This document shows, in pieces, positions 8,252-16,406 of a stretch of 64,000 nucleotides of DNA. Under the pieces are notes generated by a model. That model was not told the DNA's origin, made no database searches, and was given only the letters and a program-made list of their open reading frames with translations. A program made the position numbers and the translations under genes. The first letter of the stretch is position 1, and each line of letters starts with the position of its first letter. The stretch is taken from positions 62,001 through 126,000 of the forward strand of contig JABUMY010000014.1 in the NCBI GenBank assembly GCA_013327885.1. Direction: 5' to 3'. This DNA comes from Flavisolibacter longurius. Lineage in GTDB: Bacteria > Bacteroidota > Bacteroidia > Chitinophagales > Chitinophagaceae.

Positions 8252-9106
8252 ATGAAACAATTCATCATTTCATTTTTACTGCTTGCCGTTATTACTGGCT
8301 GTCAGAAAGAAGACAAGGAAACCGACGCCTTTGCGGCCGAAAAAACAATGCTGGATGTGGCTTATGGCACAGACCCGGCCCAGAAAATGGATGTTTACCT
8401 GCCAGCCAACCGTAACACCACAGAAACAAAAGTGCTGGTGCTGGTACACGGCGGCTCGTGGAGCAGCGGTGATAAAACCGAACTGAATGAATACCTGCCG
8501 GTTTTTAAACAGCGCCTGCCGGGTTATGCCATCTTCAACATCAATTACCGCCTGGGACAATTGCCGGCGATAAACACGTTTCCCACGCAGGAGATGGATG
8601 TAAAAGCCGCGTTTGACGCCATTGTGGCCAAAGGTGAGGAATACGGGTTCAACAGGGAAAAGCTGGCAGCCCTTGGTGTGTCGGCAGGCGCTCACCTTGT
8701 ACTGTTGCAGGCTTATAAAAACAGCACGCCCAAAGCAAAGGCGGTGGTGGATATGTTCGGCCCTACCGACCTGGCAGCCATGTACAACAATGCCACCGCG
8801 CCGCTGGAGCAGATGATCTTGCAGGCCTTGCTAAAAGGCACGCCTGCAACCAATGCGGCCTTGTACCAAAGTTCCAGTCCCATCCATTTTGTAACGGCAC
8901 AAAGCCCGCCGACGCTTATCCTGCAGGGCGGTGCCGATCCGCTTGTGTCGCCTACGCAATCCACAGCGCTGAAAGCAAAACTGGAAGCAGCCAATGTACC
9001 CGTGCAATTTGTGTTGTATCCAACAGAAGCCCATGGCTGGACCGGTGCCAACCTTACCGATTCATACAACAAGATCGAAGCTTTTTTAAAGACCTATAAT
9101 CCTTAA
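8252..9106 (+). CDS. Lipoprotein alpha/beta-hydrolase esterase (paralogue of the gene before it)
   Basis: The 284-residue protein opens with a textbook lipoprotein signal, MKQFIISFLLLAVITGC, placing it in the periplasm or outer membrane. It has oxyanion motif HGGSW, nucleophile elbow GVSAGAH, acid GGADPLVS and histidine EAHGW. Long stretches are shared with the preceding esterase (for example YAIFN.NYRL, LLQAYKN and FGPTDL), so the two arose by duplication; divergence in the elbow (GVS against GFS) may reflect different substrates. A strong hairpin terminator follows. Confidence 0.85.
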   Translation: MKQFIISFLLLAVITGCQKEDKETDAFAAEKTMLDVAYGTDPAQKMDVYLPANRNTTETKVLVLVHGGSWSSGDKTELNEYLPVFKQRLPGYAIFNINYRLGQLPAINTFPTQEMDVKAAFDAIVAKGEEYGFNREKLAALGVSAGAHLVLLQAYKNSTPKAKAVVDMFGPTDLAAMYNNATAPLEQMILQALLKGTPATNAALYQSSSPIHFVTAQSPPTLILQGGADPLVSPTQSTALKAKLEAANVPVQFVLYPTEAHGWTGANLTDSYNKIEAFLKTYNP

Positions 9107-9130
9107 GCCCGGAATCGCAAACCGATAAAA

Positions 9131-9160
9131 AAAGGTGTCCTGTTACCAAGACACCTTTTT
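9131..9160 (+). terminator. Rho-independent terminator
   Basis: The stem AAAGGTGTC / GACACCTTT is followed by a T tract 25 bases after the second esterase. It lies between that gene and the convergent M61 peptidase gene. Confidence 0.8.
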
Positions 9161-9212
9161 GTTTTACTTCATTAATAACTTCAAAGATTCGTGAAGACGA
9201 CTACCTGCCATT

Positions 9213-9247
9213 CCGATTGTCAATTGCTAATTGCACATTGCCTATTG
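9213..9247 (+). repeat. 7-bp degenerate tandem array, NNNATTG type
   Basis: Five 7-base words ending in ATTG (CCGATTG, TCAATTG, CTAATTG, CACATTG, CCTATTG). The array runs into the stop codon of the convergent M61 gene (stop at 9242), so its last word is partly coding. Confidence 0.75.
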
Positions 9248-11584
9248 ACTTTGCTTTGCTAACGCAGCCGGAATAGGATTCGCCGCATTTTCTTCCTGCC
9301 AAACGATTTCGGATATCCACCAGCGGTCGCCGGATTTAACCAGCGTAATATAGTTGACGCCGCGGGCCTCTACGTTGCCACCCGCAGCAAAGCGGTATTG
9401 GTAAGCCGATTGAACCTGCGCCAGGTTGCCAAACTGTGCCACCTGCCGGCCCAGCTCCTCTTCAAAAAAGCCCGATTGGGCAAACTGCGACCCGTTGTTG
9501 CGCTGGTACTCGGCCGGTGTAAACGAGCGGAAAGCAGTTGATCCGTCAGGCCTTGTCACCACTGCACCCATTTTTGCCCCCGGCAGAAAAAGGCTGTGAA
9601 AGCGGTTCCAGTTGCGCGGGCCTGCCGGACCGGTAATAACACCGTACAGCGATTTCAAAATAGCATCTACCGACGCCACATCAGCAGGATTGGCAGGATA
9701 GTCTTTTGTTGCCGTGGCAGTTCCATTGCTGGTAAGCCAGGCACGGCGAACCGTTTCCTGTTTTTTTGTCGGAGAAGGCATTATCTCCAGCTTGTTCTTT
9801 TCCGACGTGGCCACCATGGTCACCTTTCCTTTTAAGGTCATGGGTTCAACAATGCCACCAGAATTATTCCGGCCAATGCTGGCTTCAAAAGGCTCGCCTT
9901 CTTTCGAAACTTTTTTCAGGCTGTCCACAATTTTGGTAAACCGGTCCGGTGAAAGCTGCACGCCATTGAACGCATACAAAACATCACCAACCTGGTAGCC
10001 CATGGCTTTGCCTACATCGTTCAACTTCGATTGCGGACTGATGACCAATTGACCGCTTTCATTTAACGTTGGCACAAAACCACCAAAGCTCATGGTCTTA
10101 GTTTCTACCAGGGGTGAAAACTTTACACCGGCAAGTCCAAAGAAATAATCATAGGGAATCGGCTCATTGCCTTCAACATATTTCCTGAAAAACGCCCTTG
10201 TTTCGGGATAGGAAAGCCTGGCGATCTCGTCAAATAATTCTTCATCGTTAAAGCTGCGGTGCTTGCCAAAGCGAACGCCCAGGTCGTAAGTAAGGTTGCG
10301 CAAGCCGTAGGCGCCATCGGAAAGATGCAGCAGGTAAATGTCAAGCGCGGCGGCAATCAGGGCCCCTTTTTCGTACACGTTGCCGTATTCGTCTTTGTAC
10401 TTGCCGGCGCTTTCTTTACTCATGGTAGTAAAGGCAAGGGTATCGTTATGGCGGGTACGGGAGTTGGTGATCTTTTGCGAAAGTTTGCCCAGGAATTGCT
10501 GTACCGTATTCATCCCGGCTTTTACCTGCACGTGGTGCGATGTGTATTCGGTAACACCTTCGTACAGCCACAGGTGTTTGGAGAGTACGGCCTCGTTAAA
10601 ATTAAATTCTTTGACCTCCTTGGAAGCAATGGTCAGCGGTGTGATGATATGAAAAAATTCGTGCGACGAGATATCCACCAGCCCGGAACGGATCTGCTCG
10701 GGTTCCATTTCCGGCACATAATAAAACGAGGACGTGGCATGCTCCAGGGCACCGCCCAGTCCACGGGGGAACGAGTGCTCCGCACCGGGTTCGTGGAAGT
10801 AATAAAGAAACGCGTAACGGTCGGTCGGCAGCTTGCCACCCAGGTAGTTCTTGGTGGCGTCCAGCAGTTCCTGCATCCAGCCAGCTATCTCCCCTGCCTT
10901 TAGTTTTTTGTTGGGCGAATACACCGACACCAGTACATCGGCATTGCCCACTTTTACCGTTGCCGTATCAGGAATGGTGTACATGATGGGAGAATCGTAT
11001 AAAACATCCAGGTTCTCTACAGTAAAAATATCCTGCGCTGCGGTGGTGCTGGCCGGCACGAGCGCCGTGGAGCCATAGAAACCGGCGGGCTTTTGCACGG
11101 TTACTTCAAAGGGCAGTTTATTCAGTCCATTGAAAAAGCCAAACACTCCCGGCGTGTGCAGCACAAATGCTTTTCCTGCTTCAAAATCCGTGGCCGCCAT
11201 GGGATACACATTGTGGGTTTTCTTGGTATCAAAAATATCTTCCACCACGTAGGTGATTTTATGGAGCGTTGTGGCATTGCCGATACGCCATTGATTCTCT
11301 CCTGACTTTGTAACAGGCAGAGTCTTGCCGGTTTTGGTAAATGCTTTTACATTGCTGATAAACTTGCCGTAATCGCTGATGCTGTAGGTACCGGGAATGA
11401 TCTTGGGAAACGAAAAGACTGTGGTAGCCGTTTTTACGGTAGGCGTCAATAACTCCACCTGGATATTGTCATTGGTTACCTTGTTCAGATCTACCGAATA
11501 GCGGTAAGCATTCTGTGCGTTGGCAAGGCTGCAGAACAGCAACCCGTAAAGAAAAGTACCCTTGGAAAAGAAGCGTGACCTCAT
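9242..11584 (-). CDS. M61 family glycyl-aminopeptidase-like metallopeptidase with PDZ and NTF2-like tail
   Basis: A 780-residue secreted zinc peptidase. A Sec signal peptide (about 1-24, ending ANAQ) is followed by the M61 N-terminal beta domain. The catalytic domain has HEFFH at 308-312 and the third ligand glutamate in LWLYEGVTEY near 342. A PDZ domain lies at about 500-600. After it comes an extra segment (about 640-780, containing RNWNRFHSLFLPGAKMGAV and GDRWWISEIVWQ) that reads like a SnoaL/NTF2-like domain, which standard M61 proteins of about 600 residues lack. Family knowledge: removes N-terminal Gly/Ala from peptides. It is monocistronic, convergent with the esterase pair. Identity of the tail domain is inference. 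Confidence 0.88.
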   Translation of the reverse strand: MRSRFFSKGTFLYGLLFCSLANAQNAYRYSVDLNKVTNDNIQVELLTPTVKTATTVFSFPKIIPGTYSISDYGKFISNVKAFTKTGKTLPVTKSGENQWRIGNATTLHKITYVVEDIFDTKKTHNVYPMAATDFEAGKAFVLHTPGVFGFFNGLNKLPFEVTVQKPAGFYGSTALVPASTTAAQDIFTVENLDVLYDSPIMYTIPDTATVKVGNADVLVSVYSPNKKLKAGEIAGWMQELLDATKNYLGGKLPTDRYAFLYYFHEPGAEHSFPRGLGGALEHATSSFYYVPEMEPEQIRSGLVDISSHEFFHIITPLTIASKEVKEFNFNEAVLSKHLWLYEGVTEYTSHHVQVKAGMNTVQQFLGKLSQKITNSRTRHNDTLAFTTMSKESAGKYKDEYGNVYEKGALIAAALDIYLLHLSDGAYGLRNLTYDLGVRFGKHRSFNDEELFDEIARLSYPETRAFFRKYVEGNEPIPYDYFFGLAGVKFSPLVETKTMSFGGFVPTLNESGQLVISPQSKLNDVGKAMGYQVGDVLYAFNGVQLSPDRFTKIVDSLKKVSKEGEPFEASIGRNNSGGIVEPMTLKGKVTMVATSEKNKLEIMPSPTKKQETVRRAWLTSNGTATATKDYPANPADVASVDAILKSLYGVITGPAGPRNWNRFHSLFLPGAKMGAVVTRPDGSTAFRSFTPAEYQRNNGSQFAQSGFFEEELGRQVAQFGNLAQVQSAYQYRFAAGGNVEARGVNYITLVKSGDRWWISEIVWQEENAANPIPAALAKQSQ

Positions 11585-11707
11585 GTGCTGAAATTTCTAC
11601 AAACATAAAGGCAATCGCCACACAGCCGCTTTCATTGAAAGGAGCCGGCTACCGCTCATGGAAAAAGGGCTGGCCTGATTATGGAAGGTTTTGTAAAAAA
11701 ACAACGC

Positions 11708-12082
11708 ATGGCGACAGTACAATTAACAGCAGAAGGTTTTCGGGAGAAGATCTTTGATTATACAAAAGACGAGGACTGGAAATACGCCGGCACCCTACCG
11801 GCCATTGTGGATTTTTATGCCGACTGGTGTGGTCCCTGCAAGGCCGTGGCGCCGGTGCTGGAAGAACTATCCAACGAGTACGAAGGCAAGGTGGTGATCT
11901 ATAAAATTGACACCGACAAAGAAGAAGAGTTATCGGCACTTTTCGGCATACAAAGCATTCCAACGCTTTTGTTTATCCCGATGGAAGGTGCGCCCATGTT
12001 GCAAAAAGGCGCCATTCCTAAGAATGCGTTTCAACAGGTGATTGAAGAACGCCTGCTGGCATCGGCAACAAAAGAAAGCTAA
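11708..12082 (+). CDS. trxA: Thioredoxin
   Basis: A 124-residue thioredoxin-fold disulfide reductase with active site WCGPCK near residue 36 and the cis-proline segment SIPTLLFI. No signal peptide, so cytosolic. The start at MATVQLTAEGF is preferred because the family begins in that way; an in-frame ATG 27 bases earlier would add nine residues. It is followed convergently, after only five bases, by a small zinc-ribbon gene. Confidence 0.92.
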   Translation: MATVQLTAEGFREKIFDYTKDEDWKYAGTLPAIVDFYADWCGPCKAVAPVLEELSNEYEGKVVIYKIDTDKEEELSALFGIQSIPTLLFIPMEGAPMLQKGAIPKNAFQQVIEERLLASATKES

Positions 12083-12087
12083 ATGGC

Positions 12088-12309
12088 TTACAAACCCGGC
12101 CCGCCGTTATTATCAAAGGGCGGGTCGGCCCTTTTCTCTTTTACCAGCGTTCCTATTTTTTTATCGCATTCGGGGCAATACAGGTCCTGGCTATCGGTGA
12201 TCCCGTAAAAATCGATCAGGATGGCATCGGCTCCCGTGCCGGACCAGCCGCATTTTTTGCAGGACACCGGTTCTGATTCATACGTTGCTTGTGAAAATTT
12301 TGGCAGCAT
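12088..12309 (-). CDS. Small zinc-ribbon protein (73 aa)
   Basis: No named family recognised. The 73 residues contain two CxxC knuckles, CKKCGW near 17-22 and CPECDKK near 45-51, typical of a rubredoxin/zinc-ribbon-like metal site. The C-terminal tail is proline/glycine/asparagine-rich. It is cytosolic by lack of a signal. Its stop lies five bases from the convergent thioredoxin stop. Confidence 0.65.
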   Translation of the reverse strand: MLPKFSQATYESEPVSCKKCGWSGTGADAILIDFYGITDSQDLYCPECDKKIGTLVKEKRADPPFDNNGGPGL

Positions 12310-12541
12310 TGGATTTTGTTTTTAGTCCGAAGCGATGCGGCCGTATGTGCCTTTTCTTTTGTCAAAGCATAACGTTCCGCAACGGCATATTTCAAAAAGA
12401 TATTTTATTCCCCATCATCCACAGAAAGTTAGGTATTGCGATCAAGCTTCTCTTTCCATTCTAGTCTTTCTCTTTTTCCACACGCAGTAAGACAATTACC
12501 CTATGTAGTAATCATCCTTTCAAACATCGTCCTCTCCCGCA

Positions 12542-12576
12542 CCCAATAACCAATAACTTATAACCAATAACTTCCC
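12542..12576 (+). repeat. 7-bp degenerate tandem array, ACCAATA type
   Basis: Five 7-base words (CCCAATA, ACCAATA, ACTTATA, ACCAATA, ACTTCCC). It abuts the stop codon of the small minus-strand gene that ends at 12577. The rest of the 12310-12541 gap shows nothing recognisable. Confidence 0.75.
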
Positions 12577-12750
12577 TCAATCCCTTTCCGTATTGGCCTC
12601 CTTAAAGGTCTGCTCATTCTCCAGTTCATCCTTCGATTCTTTGATGTCGCTTTCCACAGTCTTTTTGTTCTCAAAAGGATTTTTTACGTTCGCTGTTTCT
12701 GTTCCTCTTCTTGCTTCACTTGTTTCCTTATCGTTGTTCCTGTTTTCCAT
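12577..12750 (-). CDS. Small highly charged protein (57 aa)
   Basis: An unannotated-length reading frame of 57 residues starting MENRNNDKETSEARR and ending in NTERD. It is almost free of hydrophobic residues and rich in E, K, N, D and T, matching the small hydrophilic proteins at 249-2222 in composition and in its charged tail. No signal peptide or cysteine. It lies 83 bases after the secreted Thr-rich gene on the same strand, with a terminator hairpin between them, so it probably has its own promoter. The plus-strand ORF covering the same DNA is hydrophobic and judged a shadow. Function unknown. Confidence 0.6.
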   Translation of the reverse strand: MENRNNDKETSEARRGTETANVKNPFENKKTVESDIKESKDELENEQTFKEANTERD

Positions 12751-12769
12751 AAAACTTCGTTTAGGAATG

Positions 12770-12798
12770 AAAAGAACCCGGGTTACGGGCTCTTTTCA
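12770..12798 (-). terminator. Terminator after the Thr/Pro-rich secreted protein gene
   Basis: The near-perfect stem AAAGAACCCG / CGGGCTCTTT (one mismatch) with A and T runs outside lies 36 bases past the stop of the 371-residue gene and before the 57-residue gene. Confidence 0.7.
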
Positions 12799-12833
12799 AT
12801 TCTTGTTTACAATAAAATGTATAACGGTTAACC

Positions 12834-13949
12834 TTAGTCGTTTTTGATCTTGGTCTTTTTACCGTCTTTGGTTTTGATCTTTAGTTTGTCCTTTTCGGTT
12901 TTGATCTTTGTTTCAGAACCATCGGCGTACTCGATCTCGGTTTTACCTTCTTTGCTTTTGATTTCAGTTACCTGCTGCGAAGGATCCGTTGCAGTTTGCG
13001 ACTGGTTCATATCAGATGTTGTTGCGTTGGCATCAGTTGTTGTGCTCATGGTAGACTGGCTGTTATCCATAGCGGCATTTGCATCTGTTGTTGTCATTGA
13101 GCCAGTGCTGTCAACTTCTTCCACACGCCATACATCACCAACGGTTACACCGTTTTCATCCAGGTATTGCATGTAAAGCTGTCCGCGATCCAGCAAACCG
13201 ATCTGGTAAGTACCAGTGCTATCGTTACCATTGGTTTTCACCGTAGAGATAGAATACAGGCTGGAACCATACTTGCTCAGCGCATTGGCAACAATGTTTT
13301 CAGGAACATAGCTTTGCAGCACAGGCAGGGCCAGGGCATAACCATTACCTCTTGAATCATAAAAATACTGGGTCAGGCGACCGTTGCTCATGTTGTGTGT
13401 ATGAAACCATTCGCCATACTGATTCCAGCTAAACGGTGTGTTGGCCGTTGTTGGAAAATCCTGGTTAAAACGGAATTGTACGTTTGCCGGCAGGTAAGGC
13501 ACGGCTGTACCACCATACGCACTGTAATCACCGGTTGAACGCATGGTTCCGTCAGCATTCATGTTTGAAGTGCTGTTGTTGGCATTGCTGCTGGCAGTAG
13601 GTGAGTTTGGATTGGCATTCCAGTTGGCGCTGCTGTTCCAAACACCGTGGTTATTCCAGTTCCAGGATGGTTCTTTTTCAGGCGCCCACGATGTGCTGTT
13701 CACCGACACGCCATTCCATGTATTAATGGTAGATGTGTTACCCATAGTATTGGTACGCATGGTTGGATCTGTTGTTGGCGTTGTTGTCGTTGCTGGAGTA
13801 GTAGGTGTTGTCGTTGTTGGCTGCGTTGTTGTAGGCGTCGTTGGTTCCGTTGTAGGCGGTGTAGTTGGTTCCTGTGTTGGAGGGGTTGTCTGCGCAAACA
13901 AACTCATTGAACCGCCCACGAAGAGCATTGCCAGTAAGGTCTTTTTCAT
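12834..13949 (-). CDS. Secreted Thr/Pro-rich low-complexity protein (371 aa)
   Basis: No family recognised. A Sec signal peptide (1-20, ending LFAQ) is followed by about 45 residues of almost pure T/P/Q, then an N/S/W-rich segment with repeated SxNWN units (about 75-120). A globular-looking middle (about 145-275, with NGYALALPVL and STVKTNGNDSTGTYQIGLLD) comes next. The tail (about 315-371) is made of alternating K/T/E/I strands such as TKIKTEKDKLKIKTKDG. The middle part could be a PepSY-like or BBP7-like module, but this was not established. The T/P linker suggests O-glycosylation or a surface spacer; Bacteroidota O-glycosylate D-S/T motifs in secreted proteins. Confidence 0.7.
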   Translation of the reverse strand: MKKTLLAMLFVGGSMSLFAQTTPPTQEPTTPPTTEPTTPTTTQPTTTTPTTPATTTTPTTDPTMRTNTMGNTSTINTWNGVSVNSTSWAPEKEPSWNWNNHGVWNSSANWNANPNSPTASSNANNSTSNMNADGTMRSTGDYSAYGGTAVPYLPANVQFRFNQDFPTTANTPFSWNQYGEWFHTHNMSNGRLTQYFYDSRGNGYALALPVLQSYVPENIVANALSKYGSSLYSISTVKTNGNDSTGTYQIGLLDRGQLYMQYLDENGVTVGDVWRVEEVDSTGSMTTTDANAAMDNSQSTMSTTTDANATTSDMNQSQTATDPSQQVTEIKSKEGKTEIEYADGSETKIKTEKDKLKIKTKDGKKTKIKND

Positions 13950-14243
13950 ATTTCAGTAATTTTTGTTAGTAATTAAAAAATTCAGGAAACCATATACAAC
14001 TTACATGCCCACATTGCCGTTGTGGGGCGGTTGTTCCAAAGTTTTTTTGGTAAGCGACGTCTGCAATTTGTTCAGGCTGCTGCCCTTTTTTTCAGATGAA
14101 TTACCTTCATTTTATCTTCAAATCGTGCATTTTAAACGGGAAAAAGAAATCTGCTGCCAATGTGGCAATATCCTTTACTTTGGAACATCCATTGATGCAA
14201 GGAGCTGATTTTTGTTCAAAAAAATTTATTAATCAATCAAACT

Positions 14244-16139
14244 ATGGTACAGGAAAAAGGAACGATTTCCATTCATACAGAAAATATTTTTCCCATCATC
14301 AAAAAATTCTTGTATTCCGATCACGAGATCTTTTTGCGGGAACTGGTGAGCAATGCCGTGGATGCCACCCAAAAAATTAAGCGGCTTTCTTCCCTTGGGC
14401 AATACAACAAAGAACTGGGTGACCTGAAGATAGAGGTGACCCTTGATGAAGCGGCAAAGACCATCACGGTATCGGACAAAGGCCTTGGCATGACGGCCGA
14501 TGAAATTAAAAAATACATCAACCAGATCGCTTTCTCCGGTGCTACGGAGTTTATGGAAAAGTTCAAAGAAGCCAAAGACGCCAACGAGATCATTGGCCGT
14601 TTTGGATTGGGTTTTTATTCAGCATTTATGGTGGCCGATAAAGTGGAGATCCAAACCCTCTCCCACCAGGAAGGTGCTGAGCCGGCCCGCTGGATCTGCG
14701 ATGGCAGCACCGAGTTTGAAATTACTGAAGGCAACAGAACGGAAAGAGGCACAGATGTAATTCTTTATATCAACAGCGAAAACGAAGAGTTTCTGGATAA
14801 ATGGAAACTTCAAGGTATACTGGAAAAATACTGTCGTTTTATGCCAGTGCCTATCCAGTTCGGCACCAAAACAGAAAGCGAAGAAGATGGTGTGGATGAA
14901 GAAGGCAAGACCAAGTACAAAGACGTGGAAGTGCCCAACATCATCAACGACACAACGCCTATCTGGACAAAGCAGCCTTCTGAATTAAAAGACGAAGACT
15001 ACCTCAAGTTTTACCGTGAGCTCTATCCCATGTCGGAAGAGCCCCTGTTCTGGATACACCTGAACGTCGACTATCCGTTCAACCTCACCGGCGTGCTTTA
15101 CTTCCCCAAAGTGAAGAATGAATTTGAGCTGCAGAAAAACAAGATCAAGCTCTTTTCCCGCCAGGTATTTATTACTGATGAAGTAAAAGATATTGTTCCT
15201 GAATTTTTGATGCTGCTGCACGGTGTGATCGATTCGCCGGACATTCCGCTGAACGTAAGCCGCTCGTTTTTGCAGGCCGACAGCAACGTAAAAAAGATCA
15301 ACAGCTACATCACCCGCAAGGTGGCCGATAAGCTGAACGAACTGTATAAAAAAGACCGGAAGGCTTACGAAGAAAAGTGGAAGGACATTGGCCTGTTTGT
15401 GAAATACGGTATGATCACCGAAGAGAAGTTCTATGAAAAAGCAAAGGACTTTTGCCTGCTGACCAACACCAGGAACGAACATTATACGTTTGAAGAATAC
15501 AACGCCAAGGTAAAAGACTTCCAGACCGACAAGAACGGTACGGCCATTTACCTGTATACACCGGATGCGGAAAAGCAGCACAGCTATATTGCCACGGCAG
15601 ACAAGCGCAACTTTGATGTACTGGTGATGGACATGCCGCTTGACAATCACTTTATGCAGCAACTGGAAATGAAGCTGGAGAAAGTTTCGTTCAAGCGGGT
15701 GGATGCCGATGTAATGGACAAGCTGATTGAAAAAGAAGATGCGCAAAAGCACCAACTTACCGAAGACGAAACAAAAAAAGTAAAAGAGGTGTTTGAAAAG
15801 GCCATCAACAATCCCACCATGAAAGTGGAAGTGGAAAGCCTTTCGTCGGAAGAATTGCCGGTGACCATTACCATGGAAGAATGGATGCGCCGCATGAAGG
15901 ACATGGCCCGCATGGGCGGCGGTGGCGGCATGGGCTTTTACGGCACCCTGCCCGACAGCTACAAAGTGGCCATCAACGGCAACCACAAACTGGTGAGTAA
16001 GATCCTGCAAGCCGACGAAGCGCAGGCTACGCAATTGGCAAAGCAGGTGTTTGACCTGGCCCTGCTTTCGCAAGGCATGCTGAAAGGTGCCGACCTCACT
16101 GCCTTTGTGGAGCGAAGCGTTAAAGTCGTAAGTGAATAA
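14244..16139 (+). CDS. htpG: Molecular chaperone HtpG (Hsp90)
   Basis: A 631-residue bacterial Hsp90. The N-terminal GHKL ATPase domain shows the Bergerat-fold motifs ELVSNAVDATQK (N box, about residues 30-41), DKGLGMT (G1) and GRFGLGFYSAF (G2). The middle domain carries the ATP-gamma-phosphate arginine region in LNVSRSFLQ, and a C-terminal dimerisation domain ends in VVSE. HtpG is a cytosolic, ATP-driven chaperone for late folding of client proteins. The length fits the family. The glycine-rich GGGGGM segment near 555 is a small insertion. The hairpin at 16160-16193 is its terminator. Confidence 0.97.
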   Translation: MVQEKGTISIHTENIFPIIKKFLYSDHEIFLRELVSNAVDATQKIKRLSSLGQYNKELGDLKIEVTLDEAAKTITVSDKGLGMTADEIKKYINQIAFSGATEFMEKFKEAKDANEIIGRFGLGFYSAFMVADKVEIQTLSHQEGAEPARWICDGSTEFEITEGNRTERGTDVILYINSENEEFLDKWKLQGILEKYCRFMPVPIQFGTKTESEEDGVDEEGKTKYKDVEVPNIINDTTPIWTKQPSELKDEDYLKFYRELYPMSEEPLFWIHLNVDYPFNLTGVLYFPKVKNEFELQKNKIKLFSRQVFITDEVKDIVPEFLMLLHGVIDSPDIPLNVSRSFLQADSNVKKINSYITRKVADKLNELYKKDRKAYEEKWKDIGLFVKYGMITEEKFYEKAKDFCLLTNTRNEHYTFEEYNAKVKDFQTDKNGTAIYLYTPDAEKQHSYIATADKRNFDVLVMDMPLDNHFMQQLEMKLEKVSFKRVDADVMDKLIEKEDAQKHQLTEDETKKVKEVFEKAINNPTMKVEVESLSSEELPVTITMEEWMRRMKDMARMGGGGGMGFYGTLPDSYKVAINGNHKLVSKILQADEAQATQLAKQVFDLALLSQGMLKGADLTAFVERSVKVVSE

Positions 16140-16159
16140 AGGTTCTCTAAATAACTCAC

Positions 16160-16193
16160 AAACGCAGTCATTTTTTTATGGCTGCGTTTTTTT
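16160..16193 (+). terminator. Rho-independent terminator of htpG
   Basis: The perfect stem AAACGCAG / CTGCGTTT is followed by seven T residues, 20 bases after the htpG stop. Confidence 0.85.
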
Positions 16194-16280
16194 ATGGTAC
16201 CAGCGACAGAATATCCATTGAAAGTCTGTTGCAACCTATGGTTTGTTCTTTTTATTTCTACCATTGGAAGAGATAAAAAG

Positions 16281-16404
16281 AATCACACTTGTACGGTTGG
16301 GAATTCTATTCAACTTTTTTGAACCACGGAGGCACAGAGGATCACAGGGAAAAAACATCTCTGCGAAACCCTCTGCGTCCTCCCCTTCTCTGCGGTTCAA
16401 AAAA
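16281..16404. repeat. Composite intergenic repeat: CACTTGTACGG module plus 9-bp palindromic array
   Basis: 16281-16313 matches modules at 35478, 44026 and 50106 (core CACACTTGTACGG followed by CTATTCA). It is joined to a palindrome (16314-16404) whose arms begin TTTTTTGAACC and end GGTTCAAAAAA. The arms are built of 9-base words such as CCACGGAGG and CACAGAGGA. The same two modules are joined in the same order at 50106-50227. It ends three bases from the stop of the convergent sugar transferase gene and may terminate it. Confidence 0.75.
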
Positions 16405-16406
16405 CC

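Noticed and set aside
13543-13959. Long plus-strand ORF rich in Val/Gly opposite the Thr/Pro-rich gene
   Set aside because: It is the antisense of the T/P linker; the minus-strand frame has a signal peptide and terminator and explains the sequence.
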